Source: Burkholderiales bacterium (GTDB lineage Bacteria > Pseudomonadota > Gammaproteobacteria > Burkholderiales > SG8-39). Taken from it: a stretch of DNA of 36,131 bases. The position numbers were made by a program, and so were the translations under genes. The notes under the pieces are model-generated. The model was given only the letters and a program-made list of their open reading frames with translations, was not told the DNA's origin and did not search any database. The stretch is taken from assembly GCA_020848075.1 (NCBI GenBank), contig JADLAV010000038.1:1-36131 (forward strand), written 5' to 3'. This document shows positions 19,198 to 27,093 of this stretch, one piece after another. Numbering within the stretch: the stretch's first letter is position 1; every line of letters starts with the position of its first letter.

Positions 19198-19700
19198 CGC
19201 GAATGGCTGCTGGTTGGCCCCGTTTCCCCGCGGGGATTCTGCCCGGTTGGCGCGCGCCCGCCAACCGGGTGCGCTTCGCAGGATGTGTCCTGGTTCCTGT
19301 CGCCGCGTGCCCGGAGCGCGGCGTACGCGAGGGTAACCCAGGCGGCGATGAAGGCGACGCCGCCGAACGGGGTCACCGCGCCGAGCCAGCGCGCCCCGGT
19401 CAGCGCGAGGAGGTAGAGGCTGCCCGAGAAGAGCACGATGCCGGCGGCCATCAGCGCACCGGCCCAGGCGAGCGGGCGCGACGCGGGGACGCGCAGCGCC
19501 ATGGCGCCCACCGCCAGCAGTCCGAGCCCGTGGACCAGGTGATATTCGACGCCGGTGCGATACGCGCGCACGAGCCCGGGAGCGAGACGCCCGTCGAGCA
19601 CGTGGGCGCCGAACGCGCCGAGGGCGACGCCCAGGGCCATCGCCGCCGCGCCGAGCGCGATGAACAGCCTTGCAGTGTCGGGGAGTCTCGTCTCCTGCAC
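19194..19700 (-). CDS. DUF423 family membrane protein (YgdD-like)
   Basis: This protein of about 168 residues is a four-span membrane protein of the DUF423/YgdD family. The family core is clear: VALGAFGAHVL near residue 25, then GVEYHLVHGLGLLAVG, FSGSLYLLALTG and VTPFGGVAFIAAWV. I use the GTG at 19700, because the first span (ARLFIALGAAAMALG) starts before the ATG at 19640. The C-terminus carries an extra tail of about 30 polar residues not usual in the family, running up to the overlap with the next gene. Its function is unknown. Confidence 0.85.
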   Translation of the reverse strand: MQETRLPDTARLFIALGAAAMALGVALGAFGAHVLDGRLAPGLVRAYRTGVEYHLVHGLGLLAVGAMALRVPASRPLAWAGALMAAGIVLFSGSLYLLALTGARWLGAVTPFGGVAFIAAWVTLAYAALRARGDRNQDTSCEAHPVGGRAPTGQNPRGETGPTSSHSR

Positions 19701-19802
19701 CTTCTGCGTCCGGGATATCCGGTCACGCGGAGTCGCGCGCCGGGGCGCATTGTGGCGTGCGGCGCCGCGTGCCGCAACCGGCCGGGTGATGGGTGCGGGA
19801 TG

Positions 19803-19811
19803 TGGCAGAAT
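19803..19811 (+). promoter_or_regulatory. Extended -10 element of the MaoC-like gene
   Basis: TGGCAGAAT is a TG-n plus CAGAAT extended -10 whose last base is 7 nt before the ATG at 19819. Transcription would start at or just before the A of the ATG. No Shine-Dalgarno sequence exists, which fits a leaderless mRNA. The same extended -10 pattern (TGGCACAAT) recurs at 31628-31636. Confidence 0.5.
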
Positions 19812-19818
19812 TTCCCGC

Positions 19819-20280
19819 ATGAGCGCGAGCACGATCGTCTCGGTCGATGAGTTGCGGACCCGCGTCGGCACCGAAATCGCGGTGAGCGACTGGTTCGAGG
19901 TGACCCAGGCGCACATCGACGAGTTCGCCGAGGCGACCGGCGACCGGCAGTGGATCCACGTCGATCCGGAGCGCGCGGCGCGCGAATCGCCGTTCGGCCG
20001 CACCATCGCGCACGGATTCCTCACGCTGTCGCTGCTCGCGCACCTCTACCAGAAAACGATCTCGGTGACCGGGCTTCGGATGGGGATCAACTACGGCTTC
20101 AATCGCGTGCGCTTCACCGGCCCGGTGCCGTCCGGCGCGCGGATCCGCGCGCGGTTCCGGCTCGCGGCGCTCGAGGACATCGCGAACGGCGTCCAGATGA
20201 CGTGGGACGTGCAGGTCGAGCGCGAAGGCGCCGAGCGTCCGGTGCTGGTGGCCGAGTGGCTGAGTCGGCGGCAGAACTAG
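19819..20280 (+). CDS. MaoC-like (R)-specific enoyl-CoA hydratase
   Basis: This 153-residue single hot-dog-fold protein has the hydratase-2 motif. The segment FAEATGDRQWIHVDPERA (36-53) holds the catalytic pair D42 and H47, and GRTIAHGFLTLSLL (60-73) follows. Such proteins hydrate trans-2-enoyl-CoA to (R)-3-hydroxyacyl-CoA in fatty-acid oxidation or PHA supply, and some act on other thioesters. The ATG at 19819 is chosen because the domain starts right after it and a -10 lies immediately upstream. It is divergent from the DUF423 gene, with 118 nt between starts. Confidence 0.9.
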   Translation: MSASTIVSVDELRTRVGTEIAVSDWFEVTQAHIDEFAEATGDRQWIHVDPERAARESPFGRTIAHGFLTLSLLAHLYQKTISVTGLRMGINYGFNRVRFTGPVPSGARIRARFRLAALEDIANGVQMTWDVQVEREGAERPVLVAEWLSRRQN

Positions 20281-20355
20281 AACCCGGGTCGCGAGGTGAG
20301 TCGGCGCCCGCTTCGCGCCGATCGGTCAGCGCGAATCCGCGCCGCATCGCCGCGC

Positions 20356-20361
20356 TATACT
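20356..20361 (+). promoter_or_regulatory. -10 element (TATACT) of the DUF3301 gene
   Basis: TATACT ends 8 nt before the ATG at 20370. There is no Shine-Dalgarno sequence between them. The predicted transcript has a leader of only one or two bases. No clear -35 is seen. Confidence 0.5.
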
Positions 20362-20369
20362 GGGCCGCC

Positions 20370-20678
20370 ATGTTCGAGCTCGCCGCCGCGCTTGCGATCG
20401 CCGTGCTCGGCTGGTTGTGGTACGACTCGATGCGCGCGCGCGAGCGCGCGCTGGCCGCCGGCAGGCAGGCGTGCGACCGCGACGGTCTGCAGTTTCTCGA
20501 CGAGACCGTGCAGATCGTGAAGCTCCGGCCGGCGCGCGACGATGGCGGCCGGATCGTGCTGCGGCGCACGTACCGGTTCGAGTTCAGCGACGACGGCGCG
20601 CGTCGCCGCGACGGCTCGGTGGTGATGCTCGGGGCGGATGTGGAATCGCTGCACCTCGACCCGTTCGTGGTGCGCTAG
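20370..20678 (+). CDS. DUF3301 family protein
   Basis: This 102-residue protein has one N-terminal membrane helix (FELAAALAIAVLGWLWYDS, 2-20) and then a cytoplasmic domain. The domain contains the DUF3301 pattern: ACDRDGLQFLDETVQIVKLR, then RRTYRFEFSDDGARR, and GSVVMLGADVESLHLDPF at the end. The family is found in beta- and gammaproteobacteria and has no known function. It is followed 22 nt later by fpr on the same strand, which may be co-transcribed. Confidence 0.87.
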   Translation: MFELAAALAIAVLGWLWYDSMRARERALAAGRQACDRDGLQFLDETVQIVKLRPARDDGGRIVLRRTYRFEFSDDGARRRDGSVVMLGADVESLHLDPFVVR

Positions 20679-20700
20679 CAGGGGGCGGGTGGCAAGGGGC

Positions 20701-21450
20701 ATGGCGACGACGAAGTGGATCGAGGGCACGGTGGTCGGCCAGACGCGCTGGACCGACCAGATCTTCTCGCTGCGCGTGCAGGCCGACGTCGGCGCGTTCG
20801 AGGCCGGGCAGCATGCGACGCTCGCGCTCCCGGTGGACGGCGAGCTCGTGACACGGCCGTATTCGTTCGTGAATGCGCCGAAGGAGCGGCCCTGCGAGTT
20901 CCACTACATGGTCGTGCCGGAGGGCCCGTTCACCGCGCGGCTCGCGCGCCTCGAGCCGAGGGACGTCGTGTTCCTCGCCCCGGCGCCCTCGGGGCTGTTC
21001 GTGTTGTCGGCGGTGCCGGACGCGGAAACCCTCTGGCTGCTCGCCACCGGCACGGGCGTCGGTCCCTACCTGTCCATGCTGAAGACCGAGGCGCCGTGGC
21101 GGCGCTTCGGGCAGGTCGTCCTCGTGCACTCGGTGCGGCATGCGGCCGAGCTCACCTACCGCGATGCGATCGCCGCGCTCGCGCGCGAGCACGCGGGGCG
21201 GCTCGGCGTGGTGACGCTCACCAGCCGCGAGAAAGCCGCCGGAGCGCTGGCCGGGCGGATCGCCGAGACGATCGAGGACCGGCGGCTGGAAAAAGCCGCG
21301 GGACGGGAGCTCTCGCCCGCGGCCTCCCAGGTGATGATCTGCGGGAGCCCAAAGGCGATCGCCGACATCACCGAGGCGCTGCGCCCGCGCGGCATGCGCC
21401 GGCACCGGCGCCGCGAGCCCGGTCACATCTCCGTGGAGAACTACTGGTGA
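20701..21450 (+). CDS. fpr: Ferredoxin--NADP+ reductase
   Basis: This 249-residue flavoenzyme exchanges electrons between NADPH and ferredoxin or flavodoxin, and supports Fe-S assembly and oxidative-stress responses. The FAD motif is TRPYSFVNAP (51-60) and the NADP site ATGTGVGPYLSML (115-127). The C-terminus ends ENYW, like the bacterial subclass I enzymes (E. coli Fpr ends in -HYW). The ATG at 20701 has an AAGGGG site just upstream; an in-frame extension to 20638 looks non-coding. The end overlaps the next gene as GTGA. It could in principle supply electrons to low-potential systems such as the activase cluster, but nothing in the window shows this. Confidence 0.93.
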   Translation: MATTKWIEGTVVGQTRWTDQIFSLRVQADVGAFEAGQHATLALPVDGELVTRPYSFVNAPKERPCEFHYMVVPEGPFTARLARLEPRDVVFLAPAPSGLFVLSAVPDAETLWLLATGTGVGPYLSMLKTEAPWRRFGQVVLVHSVRHAAELTYRDAIAALAREHAGRLGVVTLTSREKAAGALAGRIAETIEDRRLEKAAGRELSPAASQVMICGSPKAIADITEALRPRGMRRHRRREPGHISVENYW

Positions 21451-22370
21451 CGCGCCGGTTCGCCCTGCAGCTGGCGGCGCTGGGAGCGCGCGCGCTCTGT
21501 CTCGCCGCGCTCGTCACGCTCGCCGGCTGCGGCAGCGCGGTGCGCGTCGCCTACGACAACGGCGGTTTCGCGCTCCGCCTGGTCGCGAACGACTATTTCG
21601 ACCTCGCGGGCGAACAGACCGAGCTCTTCAAAGCGCGCTTTGCCCGCCTGCACGAGTGGCACCGGCGCGAGGAGCTGCCGCGCTATGCGGCCGCGCTCGA
21701 GAGCGCCGCGCAGCGCGTCGCGCGCGGCGTCTCGGCGGACGACGTCGCATGGGCTTTCGAGACGGTGCGCGCGCGCTACCGGGCGCTCGTGGGCCGCGCG
21801 ATCGACGAGGCGCTGCCGTTGCTCGCGACGCTCGGGCCGGAGAATCTCGCGGCGCTCGATCGCAAGCTCGAGTCGGGGAACCGCAAGTACGCCGCCGAGT
21901 ACCTCTCGGAGGACGCCGCCGCGAGCGAGAAGGCGCGTGCCGAGGCGATCGCCGGACGCTTCGAGGACTGGCTCGGCCGGGTGTCCGCCGGGCAGCGGCG
22001 GCTGATCGCGGCATTCGTCCACGCGCAACCGGGGTATCTCGCGGCCCGCTTCGAGGATCGCAGGGCGCGCCAGCGTGAATTCGTGCAGGCGCTGCGCGAG
22101 CGCGGCGACCCCGCGCAGCTGCGCGAGCGCCTGCGCGGCGTGCTACTGGATTTCGAGTCGCGGCGCACGCCCGAGTACGCGCGGTCCGCGGCAGAGTGGC
22201 AGGAGCGGCTCGCGGCGCTGATCGTGGGCGTCGCCGGCGTGGCGACGCGCGAGCAGCGCGACCATGCCGCCGCGCGGCTGATGCGCTATGCCGCCGACTT
22301 CCGCGAGCTCGCCGCGGAGGGCGGTGCGGCCGGGACGCGCGCGGCGCTGGCGGCTGGCGGCGACCGCTGA
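21447..22370 (+). CDS. DUF6279-family lipoprotein
   Basis: This 307-residue outer-envelope lipoprotein has a type II signal peptide with lipobox LAGC (25-28, Cys28). The mature protein is almost entirely alpha-helical and Arg/Glu/Ala-rich, including YDNGGFALRLVANDYFDLAGEQ near the lipid anchor. This pattern is typical of the DUF6279 family in beta- and gammaproteobacteria, whose function is unknown. The start is a GTG at 21447 overlapping the fpr stop, so it is translationally coupled to fpr. Confidence 0.85.
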   Translation: MTRRFALQLAALGARALCLAALVTLAGCGSAVRVAYDNGGFALRLVANDYFDLAGEQTELFKARFARLHEWHRREELPRYAAALESAAQRVARGVSADDVAWAFETVRARYRALVGRAIDEALPLLATLGPENLAALDRKLESGNRKYAAEYLSEDAAASEKARAEAIAGRFEDWLGRVSAGQRRLIAAFVHAQPGYLAARFEDRRARQREFVQALRERGDPAQLRERLRGVLLDFESRRTPEYARSAAEWQERLAALIVGVAGVATREQRDHAAARLMRYAADFRELAAEGGAAGTRAALAAGGDR

Positions 22371-22405
22371 GCGGGCGCACGGCGCCGCGAATCCGCAAAT
22401 CTCAT

Positions 22406-22411
22406 TAGACT
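22406..22411 (+). promoter_or_regulatory. -10 element (TAGACT) upstream of the GlsB-like gene
   Basis: TAGACT lies 31 nt before the ATG at 22443, leaving a leader of about 25 nt that includes a GGGAGG ribosome-binding site. No clear -35 is visible. This gene follows the normal leadered pattern, unlike several neighbours. Confidence 0.4.
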
Positions 22412-22442
22412 TCCGCTCCCCAGTCAACCCGGGAGGGCAGCC

Positions 22443-22685
22443 ATGGGACTCTTGTGGACGATCATCGTCGGATTCGTGGTCGGCCTGATCGCGCGCGCGA
22501 TCATGCCGGGACGGCAGGTCATGGGCTTCATCATGACCACGCTGCTCGGCATCGGCGGCGCGCTGCTCGCGGGCTACGCCGGCCAGCTGCTCGGACTCTA
22601 CAAGCTGGGCGAGCCGGTGGGATTCGTCGGCGCGATCGTCGGCGCATTCATCCTGCTCTTCATCTACGACCAGCTGAGGAAATGA
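22443..22685 (+). CDS. GlsB/YeaQ/YmgE family stress-response membrane protein
   Basis: This 80-residue protein has three membrane spans with the family's glycine pattern: IIVGFVVGLIARAIMPG, then TTLLGIGGALLAGYAGQLLGLY, then GFVGAIVGAFILLFIY. It was historically called transglycosylase-associated protein, but no enzymatic activity is established. Members are induced by stress or stationary phase in several species. A GGGAGG site sits 7 nt before the ATG. Its stop overlaps the start of the MFS gene (ATGA, 22682-22685). Confidence 0.92.
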   Translation: MGLLWTIIVGFVVGLIARAIMPGRQVMGFIMTTLLGIGGALLAGYAGQLLGLYKLGEPVGFVGAIVGAFILLFIYDQLRK

Positions 22686-23902
22686 CCCGGCTTCGGAGCC
22701 GCCATCGCCCGCCCTACGTCGTGATTGCCGCCAAGCGAAACGTCGCCGTTCTCGCCACCTGCCAGGCGTTCCTCCTGACCGTCAGCGCGACCCTCATCGC
22801 GCTGAATGGCCTCGTGGGCTTCGCGCTCGCGACCGACAAGCATCTCGCGACGCTGCCGGTGACGGGCTGGGTCGTCGGCGGGGCGCTCACGACGTTCTTC
22901 GCGTCGCTGCTCATGAAGCGCATCGGTCGGCGCGCAGGCTTCACGGTCGGCACGCTCGCCGGCATGGCCGGTGCGACGATCTGCTCGTGGGCGATCTACG
23001 TCGGCAGTTTCTGGCTCTTCTGCCTCGGTACCCTGGTCTTCGGTGCGCACAACGCGTTCGGGCAGTACTACCGGTTCGCGGCCGCGGACGCGGCGCCGGT
23101 CGAGTTCCGCAGCAAGGCGATCTCGCTCGTGATCGCGGGCGGTCTCGTGGGGGGGATCGTCGGGCCCACCGCGAGCAAGTGGACGAAGGATCTCCTGCCG
23201 ACGGCCTATCTCAGCGCCTACCTCTTCCTGATCGGTGTGCTCGTGCTGGTGCTCCTGGTGCTGCAGCTGCTCAGAATTCCGCGACCGAGCGCGGCCGAGT
23301 CGCGGGAAGGGGGCCGGCCGCTCGTCGAGATCATGATGCAGCCGACCTACATCGTCGCGGTGATCGGGGCGGGGTTCGGCTACGGCATCATGAACCTGCT
23401 GATGACCGCGACGCCGCTCGCGATGGGCGTGTGCGGCCACCCGTACAGCGCGGCCGCGACCGTGATCTCCTGGCACGTCGTCGGCATGTTCGCACCGTCG
23501 CTCTTCACCGGACACCTCATCCGCCGCTTCGGCGTGCTGACCGTGATGATGGCCGGCGTGCTCCTCGAGTTCCTCTGCGTCGTCGTCGCCCTAGGCGGTG
23601 TGGACGTTGCCAACTTCTGGGCGGCGCTCGTGCTGCTCGGCGTCGGCTGGAACTTCCTCTTCATCGGTGCGACGACGCTCATCACCGAGACCTACCGGCC
23701 GGAGGAGCGCGCGAAGGCGCAGGGCGCGAACAAGCTGCTCATCTTCATCATCATGGCGACCTCGTCCTTCGCCTCGGGAATGGTGCTCGAGGCGCGGGGC
23801 TGGGACATGCTGAACTACCTCGCACTGCCGTTCGTCGCCGCGGTCGGTCTCGCGGTAGGGTGGATGATGTTGCGGCGCCGGCACGCGCCCGCGGCGGTGT
23901 AG
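22682..23902 (+). CDS. MFS transporter
   Basis: This 406-residue protein has twelve predicted membrane spans in two halves separated by a cytoplasmic loop near residues 200-215 (RIPRPSAAESREGGRP). The loop 2-3 motif is LLMKRIGRRAGFTVGTLAG. It resembles the YnfM/'MFS_1' drug and metabolite transporter group, but the substrate cannot be read from sequence. The ATG at 22682 overlaps the GlsB stop and has GAGGA immediately upstream. The first 15 residues are basic and cytoplasmic. Confidence 0.9.
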   Translation: MTRLRSRHRPPYVVIAAKRNVAVLATCQAFLLTVSATLIALNGLVGFALATDKHLATLPVTGWVVGGALTTFFASLLMKRIGRRAGFTVGTLAGMAGATICSWAIYVGSFWLFCLGTLVFGAHNAFGQYYRFAAADAAPVEFRSKAISLVIAGGLVGGIVGPTASKWTKDLLPTAYLSAYLFLIGVLVLVLLVLQLLRIPRPSAAESREGGRPLVEIMMQPTYIVAVIGAGFGYGIMNLLMTATPLAMGVCGHPYSAAATVISWHVVGMFAPSLFTGHLIRRFGVLTVMMAGVLLEFLCVVVALGGVDVANFWAALVLLGVGWNFLFIGATTLITETYRPEERAKAQGANKLLIFIIMATSSFASGMVLEARGWDMLNYLALPFVAAVGLAVGWMMLRRRHAPAAV

Positions 23903-23942
23903 TTTCGAACGGATCTCGTTCCGCAGCGCTGGTCGCTCCGCC

Positions 23943-24887
23943 GTGAGCCTCGACCCCCAAGCCGCCATGGTGCTCGAGCGCGCGGCGCGTGCGAAGCTTC
24001 CCCCCTTCGCGCAGGTCGGCGTTGGCGGGGCGCGCGCGCTCTATCGCGAGATGCGCGCAAAGCTCGCCCCGGCACCCCCCGAGGTGGAGCGCGTGGAGGA
24101 TCTCCGTGCCGACGGTCCGGCCGGCGTGATCCCGGTGCGGCTCTACCGCCCGCTCGGCGCGCAGCCCGGGGAGCGGCCGGCCGTGCTCGTCTACTTTCAC
24201 GGCGGGGGCTGGACCGTCGGCGATCTGGACACGCACGATGTCGTGTGCCGCGAGTTCGCGAATCTCGCGCGCTGCGCGGTCGCGTCGGTTGACTACCGTC
24301 TCGCGCCGGAACACAAGTTCCCCGCGGCAGTGGACGACGCGCTCGCCGCGACCCGATGGGTGGCGCGCATGGCCGATGCGCTCGGGCTCGACGGCACGCG
24401 CGTCGCGGTCGGCGGCGACAGCGCCGGGGGCAACCTCGCTGCCGTCGCCGCGCTCGCGCTCCGCGACGCGGGCGGCCCGCCGCTCGCGGCGCAACTGCTG
24501 ATCTATCCGGCCACCGACATGGCGGCCGACGCGCCCTCGCACGCGAAGTACGCCGAGGGTTACCTGCTCACGCGCGAGGCGGTCCTCTGGTTCGCTGGCA
24601 ACTATCTGCGCGCGCCGGGCGACGCAGCGGACTGGCGCGCGTCTCCGCTCAGGGCGGCCGATCTCTCGCACCTGCCGCCCGCCTACGTCATCACCGCCGG
24701 GTACGATCCTCTGCTCGACGAGGGCCGCGCGTACGCGGACCGGTTGCACGCCGCCCGAGTGCCGGTCACCTACGAGTGCTTCGAAGGGATGATCCACGGC
24801 TTCGTCACCATGGGCGGGGTGATCGCCGCGGCGCATCACGCGCTCTACCGCGCCGCGACGGCGCTGAAAGCGTTGTTTCGATCCTGA
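23943..24887 (+). CDS. Alpha/beta hydrolase, hormone-sensitive lipase (HSL) family
   Basis: This 314-residue esterase or lipase has the oxyanion motif HGGGW (86-90), nucleophile motif GDSAGG with Ser160, acid D255 (AGYDPLLDEG) and His285 (MIHGF). An N-terminal cap of about 55 residues is typical of bacterial HSL/EstE enzymes that cleave short-chain esters. No signal peptide is seen, so it is cytoplasmic. The start is a GTG at 23943, 40 nt after the MFS stop on the same strand. The natural substrate is unknown. Confidence 0.92.
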   Translation: MSLDPQAAMVLERAARAKLPPFAQVGVGGARALYREMRAKLAPAPPEVERVEDLRADGPAGVIPVRLYRPLGAQPGERPAVLVYFHGGGWTVGDLDTHDVVCREFANLARCAVASVDYRLAPEHKFPAAVDDALAATRWVARMADALGLDGTRVAVGGDSAGGNLAAVAALALRDAGGPPLAAQLLIYPATDMAADAPSHAKYAEGYLLTREAVLWFAGNYLRAPGDAADWRASPLRAADLSHLPPAYVITAGYDPLLDEGRAYADRLHAARVPVTYECFEGMIHGFVTMGGVIAAAHHALYRAATALKALFRS

Positions 24888-24988
24888 CCCGGCGCCGATG
24901 CTTTTGCACACACGGACCTGCGCCGGCCGCCACGGCGCGCAAGCGTACCCGCCCGGGCATTGCGCCGCCGCGCGAGCGCTGGATCGAG

Positions 24989-24994
24989 TATGCT
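24989..24994 (+). promoter_or_regulatory. -10 element (TATGCT) upstream of the OpgC-like gene
   Basis: TATGCT lies 21 nt before the ATG at 25016, giving a leader of about 15 nt with a GCGAGG site in it. The same hexamer appears before three other genes in this window (4521, 28931 on the minus strand, 34451). Confidence 0.4.
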
Positions 24995-25015
24995 TCCGCG
25001 CCCCGCGAGGCGATG

Positions 25016-26182
25016 ATGGAGTTCGCGACAGTCCCCACGCGCGCGGCGGCCGAGCCGGCCGTCGCAGCGCCGCGACGCGCAGCCAAGCGCCCGCGCGACC
25101 TCCGGCTGGACTTCTTTCGCGGGCTCGCGCTGTGGTTCATCTTCCTCGACCACATTCCTGACAACGTTGTCAGCTGGGTGACCGTGCGCAACTACGGCTT
25201 CAGCGACGCGACCGAGATCTTCGTGTTCATCTCCGGATACGCGGCGGTCATCGCCTACGGGGGCGTCCTCGCGGAGCGCGGCGCCGTGGTCGCCGTCGCG
25301 CGCGTCGTGCGGCGTGTCTGGCAGCTCTACGTCGCGCACCTGCTGCTCTTCCTCGCCTTCACCGTGCAGATCGCCTGGGTGTCGCTGCGCACGGGGCGCC
25401 AGAGCTATCTCGAGAGCATGGACCTGCTCGGGCTCGTCGACGATCCCGCGCGCACGCTGATCGAAACCGCGCTCCTCAAGTTCCGGCCGGTCAATCTCGA
25501 CGTGCTGCCGTTCTACATCGTCGTGCTGGCGAGCTTCGCGGTCGCGCTCCCGCTGGTTCGCCGCTGGCCCTGGCGGGTGCTCGCCGCCTCGGCGTTCCTC
25601 TATCTCCTGGCGCGTCGCTTCGACTGGAACCTCCCGGGCTATCCGGACGGGAAGGCCTGGTACTTCGACCCGCTCACCTGGCAGCTCGTCTTCTACATCG
25701 GCGCGGCCTTCGCGGCGGACGGCCGCGTCGGCGAGCGCCTGCGCCCGTACGCGAAGATCCTCGTGCCCGCATCGATCGCCTATCTCCTCTTTGCCCTGCT
25801 CGTGGCGCTGTCGTGGCACTTCAATGCGCTCGCCTTCCTGGTCCCCGACTGGCTGGGGCGCATCATCTATCCGATCGACAAGACGATGCTCGATCCGCTG
25901 CGCCTCGCGCACTTCCTCGCGCTCGCGTACCTCGCGCAGATCGTGATCCCGCCCGACGCGCGCTTCCTGCGCTGGCGCGCCGCCGAGCCGGTGCGCCGCT
26001 GCGGCGAGCAGTCGCTGCTCGTGTTCTGCATCGGCACGTTTCTGTCCTTCACGGCGTACGTCGTCCTGAGCGAGCTCGGCAGCACCCGTTTGACGCAGCT
26101 CGCCGTCAGCGCGACCGGCATCGCCCTGCTGGTCGCGGTGGCGGGCATCGCCGGCTGGTACAAGAAGATGCAGAAGACCTGA
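25016..26182 (+). CDS. opgC: OpgC-type membrane acyltransferase
   Basis: This protein of about 388 residues has ten or so membrane spans and matches the OpgC family (acyltransferase-3-like). These proteins transfer succinyl or similar acyl groups to periplasmic glucans. The N-terminal signature RDLRLDFFRGLALWFIFLDHIP (about 27-48) contains the conserved R-x-DFFRG and catalytic-type H; SDATEIFVFISGYAA follows. Two ATGs lie at 25013 and 25016; GCGAGG ends 5 nt before the second, so I prefer that one. It pairs with the exported SGNH hydrolase 13 nt downstream, suggesting one pathway for acylating and de-acylating a surface or periplasmic glycan. Confidence 0.9.
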   Translation: MEFATVPTRAAAEPAVAAPRRAAKRPRDLRLDFFRGLALWFIFLDHIPDNVVSWVTVRNYGFSDATEIFVFISGYAAVIAYGGVLAERGAVVAVARVVRRVWQLYVAHLLLFLAFTVQIAWVSLRTGRQSYLESMDLLGLVDDPARTLIETALLKFRPVNLDVLPFYIVVLASFAVALPLVRRWPWRVLAASAFLYLLARRFDWNLPGYPDGKAWYFDPLTWQLVFYIGAAFAADGRVGERLRPYAKILVPASIAYLLFALLVALSWHFNALAFLVPDWLGRIIYPIDKTMLDPLRLAHFLALAYLAQIVIPPDARFLRWRAAEPVRRCGEQSLLVFCIGTFLSFTAYVVLSELGSTRLTQLAVSATGIALLVAVAGIAGWYKKMQKT

Positions 26183-26195
26183 GCGGAGGAGAGGC

Positions 26196-27026
26196 ATGCG
26201 GACAACCGACGGCAGGAGATCGTCGCGCGCGCGCGGCGTTGCGCGCGTGCTGATCGCCCTGCTGGCGGCGGCGCTCGCCGCGCCCGCGGCGGGCGCGCGT
26301 TGCGTGGCGTCGCCCGGGCTGCTCGATCTCGGCGTTGCACTGCCGAAGACCCGGGCGGCGATCGAGACGCGCAAGGCGGTCGAGATCGTCGCCCTCGGCT
26401 CGTCCTCGACCCAGGGCTACGGCGCGTCGACCGCGTTGAAGACCTACCCCGCCGAGCTGCTGCGCGTGCTCTCGCGCGACCTGCCGGGGGTGAAGGTCAA
26501 CGTCTACAACAAAGGCATCGGCGGCCAGGAAGTGGGCGCCATGCTCGAGCGGCTCGATCGCGACGTCTTCGCGGAGACGCCGGATCTCGTGATCTGGCAG
26601 CTCGGCACGAACGCCGCGCTGCGCAGGTTCAACATCGAAAGCTTCCGGCGGCTCGTCGGCGAGGGCGTCGAACGCATGAAGGCGCGCGGCATCGAGATCG
26701 TGCTGATGACGCCGCAGTATGCGCCGGCGGTGCTCGCGCTGCCGAACGAGGAAGAGTACCTCGCGGCGATGGCGAAGGTCGCCCGCGAGAAGGACGTCGG
26801 CCTGTTCGACCGGTTCCGGATCATGCAGGACTGGTTCGACCGGGAGCACATGGCGTATTCCGAGTTCCTGGTGCACGACGGCCTGCACCTGAACGACTTC
26901 GGCTACCAATGCATCGGCCGGCTGCTGGCCCAGGCGATCGAGCAGGCGGTGCGCAAGGGCGGCCGCGACGGCGTGTCCGCGCGTCCGCCCGCTGCCGGTC
27001 AAGCGGGCTTGGCCAGTCGCCGGTAG
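26196..27026 (+). CDS. Exported SGNH/GDSL hydrolase
   Basis: This 276-residue protein has an N-terminal signal peptide (Arg-rich start, hydrophobic core about 16-33, cleavage near AGA-R35). The SGNH blocks are complete. Block I is GSSSTQGYG (68-76, nucleophile probably Ser70 although the usual GDS is GSS). Block II is GIGGQ (107-111), block III is GTNA (137-140) and block V is DGLH (D228, H231). It is likely a periplasmic esterase or acyltransferase partner of OpgC. A GGAGGAGAGG site precedes the ATG at 26196, 13 nt after the opgC stop. Confidence 0.9.
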   Translation: MRTTDGRRSSRARGVARVLIALLAAALAAPAAGARCVASPGLLDLGVALPKTRAAIETRKAVEIVALGSSSTQGYGASTALKTYPAELLRVLSRDLPGVKVNVYNKGIGGQEVGAMLERLDRDVFAETPDLVIWQLGTNAALRRFNIESFRRLVGEGVERMKARGIEIVLMTPQYAPAVLALPNEEEYLAAMAKVAREKDVGLFDRFRIMQDWFDREHMAYSEFLVHDGLHLNDFGYQCIGRLLAQAIEQAVRKGGRDGVSARPPAAGQAGLASRR

Positions 27027-27093
27027 AGTGCGTAGATCCGGACGCCGAGCGCGGCGAGGAAGCCGCTGATCGTCCAGAGCAGCGGCCCCGCGC

